From AM-0621 sp964573505 (GTDB lineage: Bacteria; Planctomycetota; Planctomycetia; Planctomycetales; Planctomycetaceae): a DNA stretch of 43,274 bases. The stretch lies in the NCBI GenBank assembly GCA_964573505.1, contig CAZNMS010000017.1, forward strand, positions 1-43,274, in the 5' to 3' direction. Both the position numbers and the translations under genes were made by a program. The notes under the pieces were generated by a model. That model did no database searches. It had not been told where the DNA came from and was given only the letters and a program-made list of their open reading frames with translations. This document shows, in pieces, positions 35,443 to 43,274 of the stretch; within the stretch, counting starts at the first letter, position 1, and every line of letters starts with the position of its first letter.

Positions 35443-36710
35443 TCATGTTGAAAATTTTTTTTGGGGTTGGTTGAAGCGGTCGAGGATGCGGAGTCGGAAG
35501 TGGCGGAAGTTCGTCATTCCGAAGGCTTGCCACAGGATCGTGCGGAAGCCCCGATTGAAGCCCTCGGTCGGGCCGTTGCTGGAGCGATTGATGAAGTAGT
35601 TCGCAATCATCGGCAGCCAGTTCTCCACGGTTTGGCAGAACGCATCCAACGGCTTGAGCTTCAGGCTTCGCGCTGTTGTTAGCCACTCTTTCAGTCGTTG
35701 CTCCGCCACTGCTGAGGTCGTGATGCTGTGGTCCTCAAAGAGCGCTCGCAGCGATTCGCGTTGGTCGGCCAAGCGGGCCAGTTGGGGGAACTTATCTCGC
35801 AACTCTTGTAGTTCAGTGCGTTCTTCGGTGCTTAAGGTCTCCAGATTTCTGCACCACAACCAGCGAGATTTCTTGAGCGACTTGCGGTCAGCTTCGGGGA
35901 GTTCCTTTTGGATCAAGCGCCGCGCGGCGGTCAGTCGTTCTTGCAAGTTTTTGACCACATGAAACCGATGGATGACGACCGACACGCTCTCTCCAAAAGC
36001 TGCTTTGGCGGCATTGACGTAGCCGTCCCACATGTCGGTCGTGACCTCGGTGACGTGTGTCAAGAGGCCCGACTCTTTCGCCTGCTGTAAGAATTCTGTC
36101 ACCGTCTTTTGATCGCGATTCTCCAGGACGTCCAGCACGCGGCGATTGGTATGGTCGATGATCACAGCGACGAACTGACGGTGTCTCTTTTTTGAGACAA
36201 CTCGTCGATGCCGATGGACGTAATCGGCTTCAAATCGGCTGGTGGTGCGTTCTGACACCGTTCGACGTACTCGTAGTACCAACGTTCGAGTGTCTTCTCG
36301 GGCACCTTGAGAAACGCGGCGGCGTTCTGAATGTCACCGTGTCGAATGAGCTGCGCGGCCCGTTCGAGAAATCGTTCCGTGGCATGAGTTCCCGGAGCCA
36401 CTGCGGGGCACGGCGGAGTAAACATCTTCTCGCGACGCGGACAGCGATACTCGAAGACTCGGATGCGCAGGACGACCGATCGTTGACCGATGGGAAGATC
36501 TCGAATGCCATCGCGNNNNNNNNNNCACTCCGTTTGCAGCGTCCCACAATGCGGACAAACCGCCGCCGCGACTTTGGGAATGAGCGTGAAGTGCAACGAC
36601 TGATTGGTCCGGTCCTCGCGTTGATGAACAACTTCAAAGTCATCCAACAAAAGGACGTCGCCCCACCACTGCAACTGCTGCTGACTACAACTGCCATGCA
36701 TGTCCGCCAT
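35443..36710 (-). pseudogene. ISL3 transposase, frameshifted and gapped
   Basis: The first frame (36710 to about 36190) encodes the zinc-finger start (VCPHCGTLQTE), the helix-turn-helix (VPEKTLERWYYEY) and the first Asp region (SIGIDELS). The second frame (about 36190 to 35443) encodes the rest of the DDE domain (FVAVIIDHTNRRVLDV, DMWDGYVNAAKAAFG, VIHRFHVVKNL) and the C-terminus (CQTVENW, GFNRGFR). The frames meet at a run of six A (sense strand) followed by G. One more A would restore a single protein of about 420 residues. Besides a real mutation, a sequencing error or slippage at the A-run is possible. Four codons are lost in the N run. Confidence 0.82.
36516..36525. other. assembly gap (10 N)
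   Basis: Ten unknown bases lie inside the transposase, between the codons for LQTE and RDGIRDLP. A fixed run of ten N usually marks a scaffold join of unproven length. Because it falls in a multicopy insertion sequence, the neighbourhood on its right could belong elsewhere in the genome. Confidence 0.95.
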
Positions 36711-36799
36711 CCTTGGCTCGCGTCAATGATCTACTCCGACTCCCGCCCTCCCATACCACAACCTGTAGCCCTTACCCAACACGAATGGCGGAGAGCCTG

Positions 36800-37376
36800 T
36801 TTTTGCCAACGGCGCGCAGAGCGAAATTAATCTCGTGATACCATCGCGAATTAGCGCTCTTTCACTCGGCCAATGAATATCGGTTTCGACCACGAATGAG
36901 TCGGGGCGGACGGCTTCAATAGTTTCCGGGCAGAACTTGTGGCCGGCGTTGACAATTAACTGACTGATCGCGTCGATCGTCACTGGCAGCAGTTTACTGA
37001 CATTATCTCGAATGCGTTTCCATGTGAAAGTTGTTTCGTCAAAATCGCCGACAGACATAATGCCCTGCAGAGCGCGATGATTCTCGGCCAGATCGTGCAG
37101 TTTGTCATAACTAAAGTTGCAGCCGTGCCTGACGGCAGCGAGCACGAGGATCTGCCAATAGTCGAGACCCGTGCGTCCCCGTTTCGCCCCCACTTGTTCC
37201 CCGAGAATATCTCTCTCAATGAGCTTGAGAATATCATCACGCAATTGGGGCGTGGCATAGATGTGTTGCAGAGCCATGAGAATGGGGATGATCTCATCCC
37301 GGCAATTGCGATTGAGTACCACGTCCAAAACATTTCAGCCGACCAGTCGGAGTTGTGGTGAGTAGGCTCTTCGCAT
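36800..37376 (-). pseudogene. ISNCY-like transposase N-terminal part, interrupted by ISL3
   Basis: The frame MRRAYSPQLRLVG-stop-NVLDVVLNRNCR runs from 37376. An in-frame TGA at 37337-37335 breaks it after 13 codons. The rest (DEIIPILMALQHIY, RGRTGLDYWQILVLA, VRPDSFVVETDIHWPSE) matches transposases grouped as ISNCY in insertion-sequence classifications. After about CAPLAKTG the ISL3 right end begins at 36799 and the C-terminal half does not appear on the other side of ISL3. The gene is thus dead through a stop codon and an insertion or deletion. Confidence 0.78.
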
Positions 37377-37571
37377 CCGTTCGCTCCTCGAAGCTGTCAG
37401 CATTGAATCTCAAATTTCCCGGCGTTTGTTACGTTTGGAAGTCTAGATATGTTGCATCTTCGACCGGCATTCTTTCAGTTTCTCCACGAAATATAGGTGA
37501 AATTGAATTTTCGGACGGGCACTAGTGCCGCGACCGCGAAATAACCTTCCAATCAAAATGGCATCCGTAAT

Positions 37572-37641
37572 GTGAGCCGCAAGGCGCTAGCCGCGGGTTC
37601 CTGACAGATGCGGCACCCGCAGCTAGCGCTTTGCGGCTCAC
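37572..37641. repeat. long imperfect intergenic palindrome
   Basis: GTGAGCCGCAAGGCGCTAGC is the start of a 27-base left arm (37572-37598) whose inverted copy lies at 37615-37641 with two mismatches and a 16-base loop. GTGAGCCGCA…GCTAGC palindromes are familiar as dispersed repeats in planctomycete genomes. It separates the IS remnants from the antitoxin remnant. There is no T-run, so a terminator role is uncertain. Confidence 0.75.
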
Positions 37642-37684
37642 TTCGATTGGCAGGTCAATTCTCGGTCGTGGCACTAGCGAGACT

Positions 37685-37894
37685 CAGCAGACGCTTATTG
37701 AGCGACCTGCAGCCAACGAGGGCCGCTCAGTCACCGACTTAATGGTGGACGCTCTGGCTGCTGCTGCGGACTCCGTGATTCGCGAACGCGAGTTGATACG
37801 ACTGACGCGGTCTTTAAGTCATGTCCTTGTCGAAGCTCAGTTGCATCCAAAGGCACCGAACGCGGGCCTGCGTCGAACCGCGCGGCGACATTAG
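37685..37894 (+). pseudogene. DUF1778 (TacA-like) antitoxin remnant
   Basis: The frame encodes QQTLIERPAANEGRSVTD, then MVDALAAAADSVIRERELIRLTR and VLVEAQLHPKAPN. This fits the DUF1778 antitoxins that pair with GNAT acetyltransferase toxins. The ribbon-helix-helix start (the usual …RLSxEQK) is missing and the region before 37685 is unrelated, close to the palindrome. No GNAT toxin follows. I read it as a stranded fragment without function. Confidence 0.7.
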
Positions 37895-38169
37895 CAATCA
37901 GTGGAATCGAGCTGAACGACCTCGCCCGCGAGCTGCTCTCGAAACTGCATGATTGGCAGCCTTTTCGATCGGGTGTCACTGAGCCTGACGCATGGTTGCA
38001 ACAACGCGCTCGACAAGATCAAGAGCGTCGTGTCGCAGCTGTCGTTTCTTGCCTGTACCATGCAGTTCCAATCGAGTGGCGGACAAGACGTTCCGTAAAA
38101 GCCGGCACTGCAAACCCTCAGCTCGAACGAGTTCACTCAGCCAATTCTCCCTTCCTCCGCCGACTAGCC
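37895..38169. other. stretch before the DUF1592 gene with an unexplained open frame
   Basis: A plus-strand frame continuous with the DUF1592 gene is open from about 37897. It reads sensibly (ELNDLARELLSKLHDWQPF, EPDAWLQQRARQDQERR) but has no clear start, and the mature product begins at 38170 with a signal peptide. It could be the tail of another broken gene fused by deletion. No promoter or ribosome site stands out. Confidence 0.35.
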
Positions 38170-40593
38170 ATGCCACTTCGCCAGTTATCTCAGAGCTTAA
38201 TAATACTCCTGTTGTTATGCGTGCCTGCACGGTCGGAAATGCTATTTGTAAAGCCGTTCCTGCAATCCCACTGCTTCGACTGCCACAACAGCGAAACGCA
38301 TGAAGGGGGCCTGAATCTAAAGGAACTCGCGTTTCAACCAATGCATCGTGTTAATGCGATAACGTGGCAGAAGCTGTTTGACCGAGTGGCCAAAGGCGAG
38401 ATGCCGCCGAAAAACGAACCTCAGCCTGCGGCCGAGAAGAAGGCCGCTTTCTTGGCTGAGCTAGGTCAGCAATTGCGAACAGCGTCACTATCAATGCAGC
38501 AAAAAGAAGGACGCGGCCCGGTTCGTCGATTAACTCGCACGGAATATGAAAATACGGTCAACGATCTGTTTCACATTCAGTGCGAACTTAAGGGACTTTT
38601 CCCTGAAGACGGAGTGACGGCCGGCTTTGATAAAGTGGGCGAGGGACTCACACTCTCTGCCACGCATTTCGCGCGATATCAAGAAGCTGCCGAGAAGGCG
38701 CTCGCTGATGCCATCGTCCATGCCAACGTCTTGCGATTCTCGCAGGACGGTCTGAAGTACTTCAAAGGCAGCGAAAAGAGATTCGTTGATTATGGAAATT
38801 GGACGGAAGACAATAACTTAGTACTCACCTCGCAGATGTTTTACCCCTACGCGGGTATTATGGGGCCGGCGGCACCGTTGAGTGGTAAGTATCGGATCCG
38901 CATCACCGCACAAGGTCGCAACAATGGCGGTAAGCCTCTGCCGATTGCCATTGGCGTTCACAATCGCCACACCGCGAAACCCGATGCTGCGGAACTCGCT
39001 GATTTGCGCGACCTCTCGGAAACGGAAATGCGTACGGTCACGATGGAAGTGGACCTGCAGCGCGACGAACAGATCAACGTTTTCTGCCCGACTCTGCCTC
39101 ATCGTGATTATGTGTTACCGCTCGCCCGCAAAGGGGAGCGTTGGACGAAACAAACACTCGTTCTGCAAATGGTCGAGATCGAAGGCCCTCTCAAAGTCGA
39201 TGGCAGCTTGGAGGAAGCTCCGACGCAGGCATATCGCGAATTATTTGATTCGCTGCCGCGACGCCCACTTGCCGAGATCACCGGAGTGCCCGCGAAGAAA
39301 GGCGAGCCCAATCCGCTATTTCCAGTATCAACTCAGCCAAAGGTCGATGCGGAAAGGCTGATCCGGCGGTTCTTGCCCAAGGCGTATCGGCGGCCCGTGT
39401 CAGAGGAAGTTGCCGCGCCATATGTCGCCCGAGTTCTCAAGGCGTTGGACGAAGGCATTCTTTTCCATCAAGCCATGCTCGACGGCTATAAAGCCATTCT
39501 CTGCTCGCCGCACTTTTTACTACATGAAGAAACGCCGGGGCCGCTTGATACTCACGCCTTAGCGAACCGCCTCGCGTATTTTCTTTGGAATGGTCCGCCC
39601 GACGAGACCTTGCTGAAAGCTGATCTTTCGCAGGCGAGCACGCGCCAGGCACAGGTTGAGCGTTTGTTGCGCGATCCAAAGTCCTCACGTTTCGAGCAGT
39701 CGTTTCTCGATCAATGGCTCGATTTACAGAAGATCGATGCGACTTCGCCCGACACGGCTCTGTATCCCGAGTTTAATGCCGCACTTCAACTTTCCGCCGT
39801 GCGTGAGACGCAGCTTTTCTTTCACGAACTCGTCACGGAGAACCGAAGCCTGTTGGAGGGAGTGCAATCCGATTGGACTTACCTCAATGAACCGCTGAGT
39901 TGGCTTTATGGATTACCCGAAATTCAAGGCCATGAGTTGCGCAAAGTACAGTTGCCGAGCGGTAGTCATCGCGGCGGCTTTCTCACTCAAGCCAGCATTC
40001 TCAAAGTGACCGCCGATGGTGCGAAGACCTCGCCCATTATTCGCGGGAACTGGATCAATGAAAGAATACTCGGCATTCACCCTCCGGCCCCACCGAGCGA
40101 TGTCGCCAAGATTGAGCCGGATATTCGAGGAGCGACGACGATTCGCGCACAACTCGCCAAGCATCGCAGCACGCCTGCTTGCATGAGTTGCCACACGGTG
40201 ATCGATCCGCCGGGCTTTGCGCTGGAGACATTTGATGTCATTGGCGGCTGGCGCGATTACTACCGCGTGCCGACGAGCACCGGGCAGATCATTGAACTCC
40301 AGCCGAGCAAGAAAAGAGTTCACCGCGGTCCCGCCGTTGAAGCAGGTTACACCATGCCCGATGGTCGCGCCTTTGCCAATGTTACCGAATATAAAAGCAT
40401 GCTACTGGAAGACAAAGACATCCTCGCTCGGGCTCTTGCGGACAAATTGCTGACCTATGCCACCGGGGCGAGCGTGCAATTCGCTGACCGCGACGATGTG
40501 AGCGAGGTCGTAAAGGCGATTCGTTCCGAGAACTACGGCCTTCGCAGCCTGATCCATCACATTGTCAATAGCCGCCCATTCCTCAATAAGTAA
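38170..40593 (+). CDS. DUF1592/PSCyt-type cytochrome-domain protein
   Basis: The product is 807 residues from the ATG at 38170, chosen because it starts a clear signal peptide (MPLRQLSQSLIILLLLCVPA). Residues 30-45 hold a c-type haem site (HCFDCHNSE, C35-x2-C38-H39) as in planctomycete cytochromes. The order after it follows the family: a DUF1587-like LTRTEYENTVNDLF; a DUF1595/DUF1592 core (RFLPKAYRRPVSEEV, ANRLAYFLWNGPPDETLL); a DUF1588 region with CMSCHTVIDPPGFALETFD, possibly a second haem-like CxxCH; and a C-terminal DUF1585 (DKLLTYATGASVQ, IVNSRPFL). These extracytoplasmic proteins are thought to take part in electron transfer or oxidation of large substrates. The gene is cotranscribed with the DUF1552 gene 14 bases downstream. 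Confidence 0.93.
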   Translation: MPLRQLSQSLIILLLLCVPARSEMLFVKPFLQSHCFDCHNSETHEGGLNLKELAFQPMHRVNAITWQKLFDRVAKGEMPPKNEPQPAAEKKAAFLAELGQQLRTASLSMQQKEGRGPVRRLTRTEYENTVNDLFHIQCELKGLFPEDGVTAGFDKVGEGLTLSATHFARYQEAAEKALADAIVHANVLRFSQDGLKYFKGSEKRFVDYGNWTEDNNLVLTSQMFYPYAGIMGPAAPLSGKYRIRITAQGRNNGGKPLPIAIGVHNRHTAKPDAAELADLRDLSETEMRTVTMEVDLQRDEQINVFCPTLPHRDYVLPLARKGERWTKQTLVLQMVEIEGPLKVDGSLEEAPTQAYRELFDSLPRRPLAEITGVPAKKGEPNPLFPVSTQPKVDAERLIRRFLPKAYRRPVSEEVAAPYVARVLKALDEGILFHQAMLDGYKAILCSPHFLLHEETPGPLDTHALANRLAYFLWNGPPDETLLKADLSQASTRQAQVERLLRDPKSSRFEQSFLDQWLDLQKIDATSPDTALYPEFNAALQLSAVRETQLFFHELVTENRSLLEGVQSDWTYLNEPLSWLYGLPEIQGHELRKVQLPSGSHRGGFLTQASILKVTADGAKTSPIIRGNWINERILGIHPPAPPSDVAKIEPDIRGATTIRAQLAKHRSTPACMSCHTVIDPPGFALETFDVIGGWRDYYRVPTSTGQIIELQPSKKRVHRGPAVEAGYTMPDGRAFANVTEYKSMLLEDKDILARALADKLLTYATGASVQFADRDDVSEVVKAIRSENYGLRSLIHHIVNSRPFLNK

Positions 40594-40607
40594 TACGAAA
40601 TTGTTTT

Positions 40608-41885
40608 ATGCACCTTAACCTGCGCCAACCCATTTCTCGTCGTCACGTTCTCAAAGCCGGAGCCGTGAGTCTGGCATTGCCGGCCTTGAACGCGATGCTG
40701 CCGCGTGGCTTCGGGGCAGAAGCGTCCGCGTCACCGAAGCGCCTGCTGCTGATTGGTCGCAATCTTGGTCTGCACGCGCCGTTCTTGTTCCCGGAGACTG
40801 CGGGTCTGAAATATGAAAGCACGCGCTACCTGCGGCATTTGGAGGAGCATCGCGGCAAGTTCACGCTGTTCTCCGGTGTTTCACATATCAATTACAACAA
40901 TCATCACAGCGAGGCAGGACTTTTCACCGGCGTGCATTGGGATCGCATTAAAGAGCCCGCCAAAGAGCACCATAACAGTATCTCGCTCGATCAATACGCT
41001 GCCGAGCGTATCAAAGCCGATACGCGCTATCGGAACCTCGTGATTGGCCCGCCCGTTCAATGGAATTTTTCTTGGAACGAAAAAGGAGTGCCCGTCCCGA
41101 CCGAGCGCAGTCCCAGTAAAGTTTTCAAGCAATTGTTTATTAACGGGAGTAAGGAAGAAGTTGCGTCGGAAACACATCGGCTCAGAACCGGACGCAGCAT
41201 TCTGGATCAAGTCAGCGAAGAGGCAAAGTCGCTTGGTAAGAAGCTCGGAGCCGAAGACCGCCAGCGACTCGATTTGATGTTCAGTTCGATTCGCGAAACG
41301 GAAGAAAATCTTCTGCGTTCCGAAGCCTGGGTGATGCGTCCTAAACCGGCCGTCGAATATGCAGCCCCGAAAGCTGATCCGAGCAGCGAGGAGCTTATCG
41401 CCCGCGAAACGCTGTGGTTCGACATCGCGCGCCTCGCGTTCCAAACCGATTCTACCCGGGTGATTCTGCTAACGATGGGCGATGTTGGACGCGCCAAACT
41501 CGATGGCCTCTCACTCGCCCATCACGATGCTTCACATCACGGCAAGGACGAAACCAAGATCGAACAACTCGCCCTGATCGAGGAAACCGAGTTGAAACAA
41601 CTCAGCCGTTTCTTCAGCACCATGCAGCAGGCCAAGGAAGGCGACTCGAGCTTGTTCGACAGCACTTCGATTCTCAACGTGAGCAATCTCAGCAACGCCT
41701 CCGCGCATACGTGCGAGAACCTTCCCGTGATCCTCGCTGGCGGCGGCTATCAGCACCAAGGTCATGTCGCGAAGGACCTCAAGAACAACACACCGCTCAG
41801 CAATTTATTCGTCCGCATGCTCCAGCAAACCGGCATCGAGACCGAGCAATTCGGAGCTAATACCGGGATCCTCAGCGATGTGTGA
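40608..41885 (+). CDS. DUF1552 family protein, Tat-exported
   Basis: The product is 425 residues. It has a twin-arginine signal (SRRHVLKAG at about 10-18, then a hydrophobic SLALPALNAM and an AEA-type cleavage region). The body has features of DUF1552 (HXXSHH): NYNNHHSEAGLFTG, HNSISLDQYAA, and the His-rich SLAHHDASHHGKD. Proteins of this type always neighbour DUF1592-type cytochrome proteins in Planctomycetota and Myxococcota, and the two probably form an exported redox pair. No ribosome site is apparent. The gap of 14 bases indicates one transcript. Confidence 0.93.
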   Translation: MHLNLRQPISRRHVLKAGAVSLALPALNAMLPRGFGAEASASPKRLLLIGRNLGLHAPFLFPETAGLKYESTRYLRHLEEHRGKFTLFSGVSHINYNNHHSEAGLFTGVHWDRIKEPAKEHHNSISLDQYAAERIKADTRYRNLVIGPPVQWNFSWNEKGVPVPTERSPSKVFKQLFINGSKEEVASETHRLRTGRSILDQVSEEAKSLGKKLGAEDRQRLDLMFSSIRETEENLLRSEAWVMRPKPAVEYAAPKADPSSEELIARETLWFDIARLAFQTDSTRVILLTMGDVGRAKLDGLSLAHHDASHHGKDETKIEQLALIEETELKQLSRFFSTMQQAKEGDSSLFDSTSILNVSNLSNASAHTCENLPVILAGGGYQHQGHVAKDLKNNTPLSNLFVRMLQQTGIETEQFGANTGILSDV

Positions 41886-42546
41886 ACTCGCTTAGGAAAA
41901 GTCGCCGACGGAATCGCTATCAAGCAATTTACGGTTCTTCGCGAAGTACCAAAAACGCGGCCCGGTGGGCACGCGGTTAAACGACACTCATTGTGAATTT
42001 GTCTCATTTCCAGATTGCCGAAGCAGTGAATACTCAAAACGGAAAGTCGTCAGTGTCGGGCGACCATTCACGCTCGGGCGGCGGAGCGTTCAGTAGGCGA
42101 CTCAGTCTTTGGAGTAGGGCAGTCGTTCACGAGGCAGGTTGGACTGGTCTCAGGAGCGGGCTTTTGGGGATTGCTTCGGTGATGAACTGGAGCGAGTTGC
42201 GACCTTGCTGGCAGTGGGGCTTCACGATCGTCAGGCGCGTTTCGGGCCGACTTGAGAGACTCCCGCAACAACTTGCCGTCGGTTTGTTTTCAGTCTCGCT
42301 TCGTCGGTGTAATGCGTCTTCCACTCAGCGTCTGTTCGAAGTGGTCGTGAGATAGGCTTCCAACCTGTCAGAATTACTCCAGCTCGGATGACCTATGCCG
42401 ACAGGCAGGATACCTATCTCACTTCTCGGACAGCCTCTCAGTCATCGTCCGCCAAAAGGCGAGTCAACCTGTTCGTGAGATGTGAAGCACCTCACTCGGC
42501 GCGGCGTTGCTGAGCGAAGCCGGAGCTACAAGACTTTGGCCCCACT
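41886..42546. other. intergenic stretch between DUF1552 and DUF983 genes
   Basis: I see no supported gene in these 661 bases. A plus-strand frame at 41993-42355 has no domain and ends inside an intergenic palindrome (42347-42422). No convincing terminator follows the DUF1552 stop. Confidence 0.4.
42347..42422. repeat. imperfect intergenic palindrome
   Basis: GTGAGATAGGCTTCCAACCTGTC (arm 42347-42369) and its inverted partner (42400-42422) agree at 19 of 23 positions around a 30-base loop. The GAGATAGG…CCTGTC type is a dispersed planctomycete intergenic repeat. It is the third palindrome of this kind in the window. Confidence 0.7.
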
Positions 42547-42993
42547 GTGAGGCCCTCTCTGATTGCAAAGGTTGCTGCTTTGGCACGAGTTCCATTGGAT
42601 GTTGCTTACGGTCGCGCGTTGCGATTGCTGTGTCCGCGTTGTGGTCAAAGCAAGCTCTTCAAAGGCTTCTACATGCACGAGCGCTGCGCGGGGTGCGACT
42701 TCAAGTATGAGCGCGAGCCGGGCTACTTCCTCGGCTCGATCTACTTCAATTACGGCTGGACCTGCCTGTCGATGACCGTCGCTTACATGATCCTGCATGT
42801 GGCACTGGAGATCGAAAACCTTTACGTCGTCCCGCCACTCGTGACTTACGCCATTGGCTTCCCGATCTTCTTTCATCGCTATGCGCGAGCCATCTGGTTG
42901 GCGTTCGATTGCAACTTCGACCATTACGAATTGCAGGAACAGCCGCCGACGTCGGAGAGCAGCTCAACGACCGAAGGCACTGACGAGCAATAG
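42547..42993 (+). CDS. DUF983 membrane protein
   Basis: The product is about 148 residues, starting with GTG (other starts nearby are possible). Two Cys pairs (LCPRCGQSKLFKGF and CAGC, at about 29/32 and 47/50) form the putative zinc ribbon typical of DUF983. It is followed by EREPGYFLGSIYFNYG and two membrane helices (about 70-92 and 98-115). The function is unknown. The tail is acidic and Ser/Thr-rich. It stands alone in the window. Confidence 0.87.
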   Translation: MRPSLIAKVAALARVPLDVAYGRALRLLCPRCGQSKLFKGFYMHERCAGCDFKYEREPGYFLGSIYFNYGWTCLSMTVAYMILHVALEIENLYVVPPLVTYAIGFPIFFHRYARAIWLAFDCNFDHYELQEQPPTSESSSTTEGTDEQ

Positions 42994-43274
42994 GCGAGCG
43001 TCTTTCGGAGTGCATTGAAGCCGCTGCCGATCGAATTGCATGGGGCGCTTTGCACCGACCCAGCGTCATTGGTCGCTACGCAAACAACGAAAGAGCCGGC
43101 GAGCTTTTTGAGCGACATTCCTTTGCCCCAGTCCTCAGCCACTGCTTTGCCTGCATTGGATTGGCATTGGATTGGCAGTGGAATTAGAGATCTCATGCTG
43201 GCTGTGCCCGCAACCATTCGGAAAACGTGAATCCGGTGATGTCTTCTCCGCGTCCTTCGTTCCTCTGCGGTTCA
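42994..43274. other. right-edge non-coding stretch
   Basis: There is no supported gene. Short frames on both strands lack domains. The last 40 bases (…CCTCTGCGGTTCA) resemble CTCTGCG strings at 21455-21480 and may be one arm of a dispersed repeat that continues outside the window. Confidence 0.35.

Larger units (their letters stand above)
35428..36799 (-). mobile_element. ISL3-family insertion sequence
   Basis: The terminal inverted repeats are 35428-35450 and 36777-36799, 22 of 23 bases identical (CAGGCTCTCCGCCATTC at the outer end). They enclose a transposase of about 1.27 kb on the minus strand. The total of about 1.37 kb is normal for ISL3. The eight bases on each side (TGCATTTT and TTTTTGCC) are not identical, so no target duplication is visible. 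That could reflect decay, recombination or an assembly join. The right end sits inside another transposase gene. A run of ten N at 36516-36525 interrupts the element. Confidence 0.88.

Noticed and set aside
36180..36200. programmed -1 frameshift in the ISL3 transposase
   Set aside because: The run of six A could allow slipping, but the zero frame does not match the usual X-XXY-YYZ heptamer phase, and a one-base deletion or sequencing error explains it more simply.

Overview
The window looks like a chromosomal stretch from a member of the Planctomycetota. The best evidence is the pair at 38170-41885: a DUF1592/PSCyt-type cytochrome-domain protein followed by a Tat-exported DUF1552 protein, families expanded in this phylum. 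Intergenic inverted repeats, very large multidomain signalling proteins and weak or missing Shine-Dalgarno sites fit that placement. The genus cannot be fixed from the sequence.

Left part, 903-25971 (about 25 kb, all on the minus strand): an array of seven large genes that reads as one STAND/DUF4062-type conflict or stress-signalling island. In transcription order it encodes a tandem Nudix protein (25971-25078), DUF4062-TM-coiled coil-TPR (24739-21482), an APH/kinase-like protein with a TPR module (21323-18903), DUF4062-nSTAND1 NTPase-TM-coiled coil-WD40-STN (18836-12633), RyR-TPR-SLOG-like-class III cyclase (11885-9501), DUF4062-NACHT with a polytopic membrane half (9065-4212), and GYF-TM-coiled coil with an unassigned C-terminus (3686-903). 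A divergent LysR-type regulator (26138-27151) faces it across a short intergenic region with two dyads. Three DUF4062 modules, two STAND NTPases, one kinase-like, one cyclase-like and one Nudix protein together form the most interesting content here. The idea that they act as a membrane-linked, nucleotide-regulated sensor/effector system is inference.

Middle part, 27130-37376: a mobile-element graveyard and an integrated element. It holds a decayed ISL3 end, an orphan 3' half of tRNA-Pro(TGG) with its terminator, a tyrosine recombinase reading over that attachment site, a block of iteron-like decamers, and a truncated Toprim/RecA-like primase-helicase whose N-terminus has apparently been displaced by an AT-rich PIN-domain cargo gene. 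Beyond these are a winged-helix-like unknown, a retropepsin-like protease with a DUF5678 partner, the C-terminal remnant of a large DNA methyltransferase, a frameshifted ISL3 element containing a 10-N assembly gap, and an ISNCY-like transposase remnant cut by that ISL3 copy.

Right part, 37377-43274 (plus strand): an antitoxin remnant (DUF1778-like), the DUF1592-DUF1552 two-gene unit, and a DUF983 membrane protein. Intergenic palindromes lie at 37572-37641 and 42347-42422. Because of the N run at 36516-36525, the join between the integrated element and the right part should be treated as provisional.
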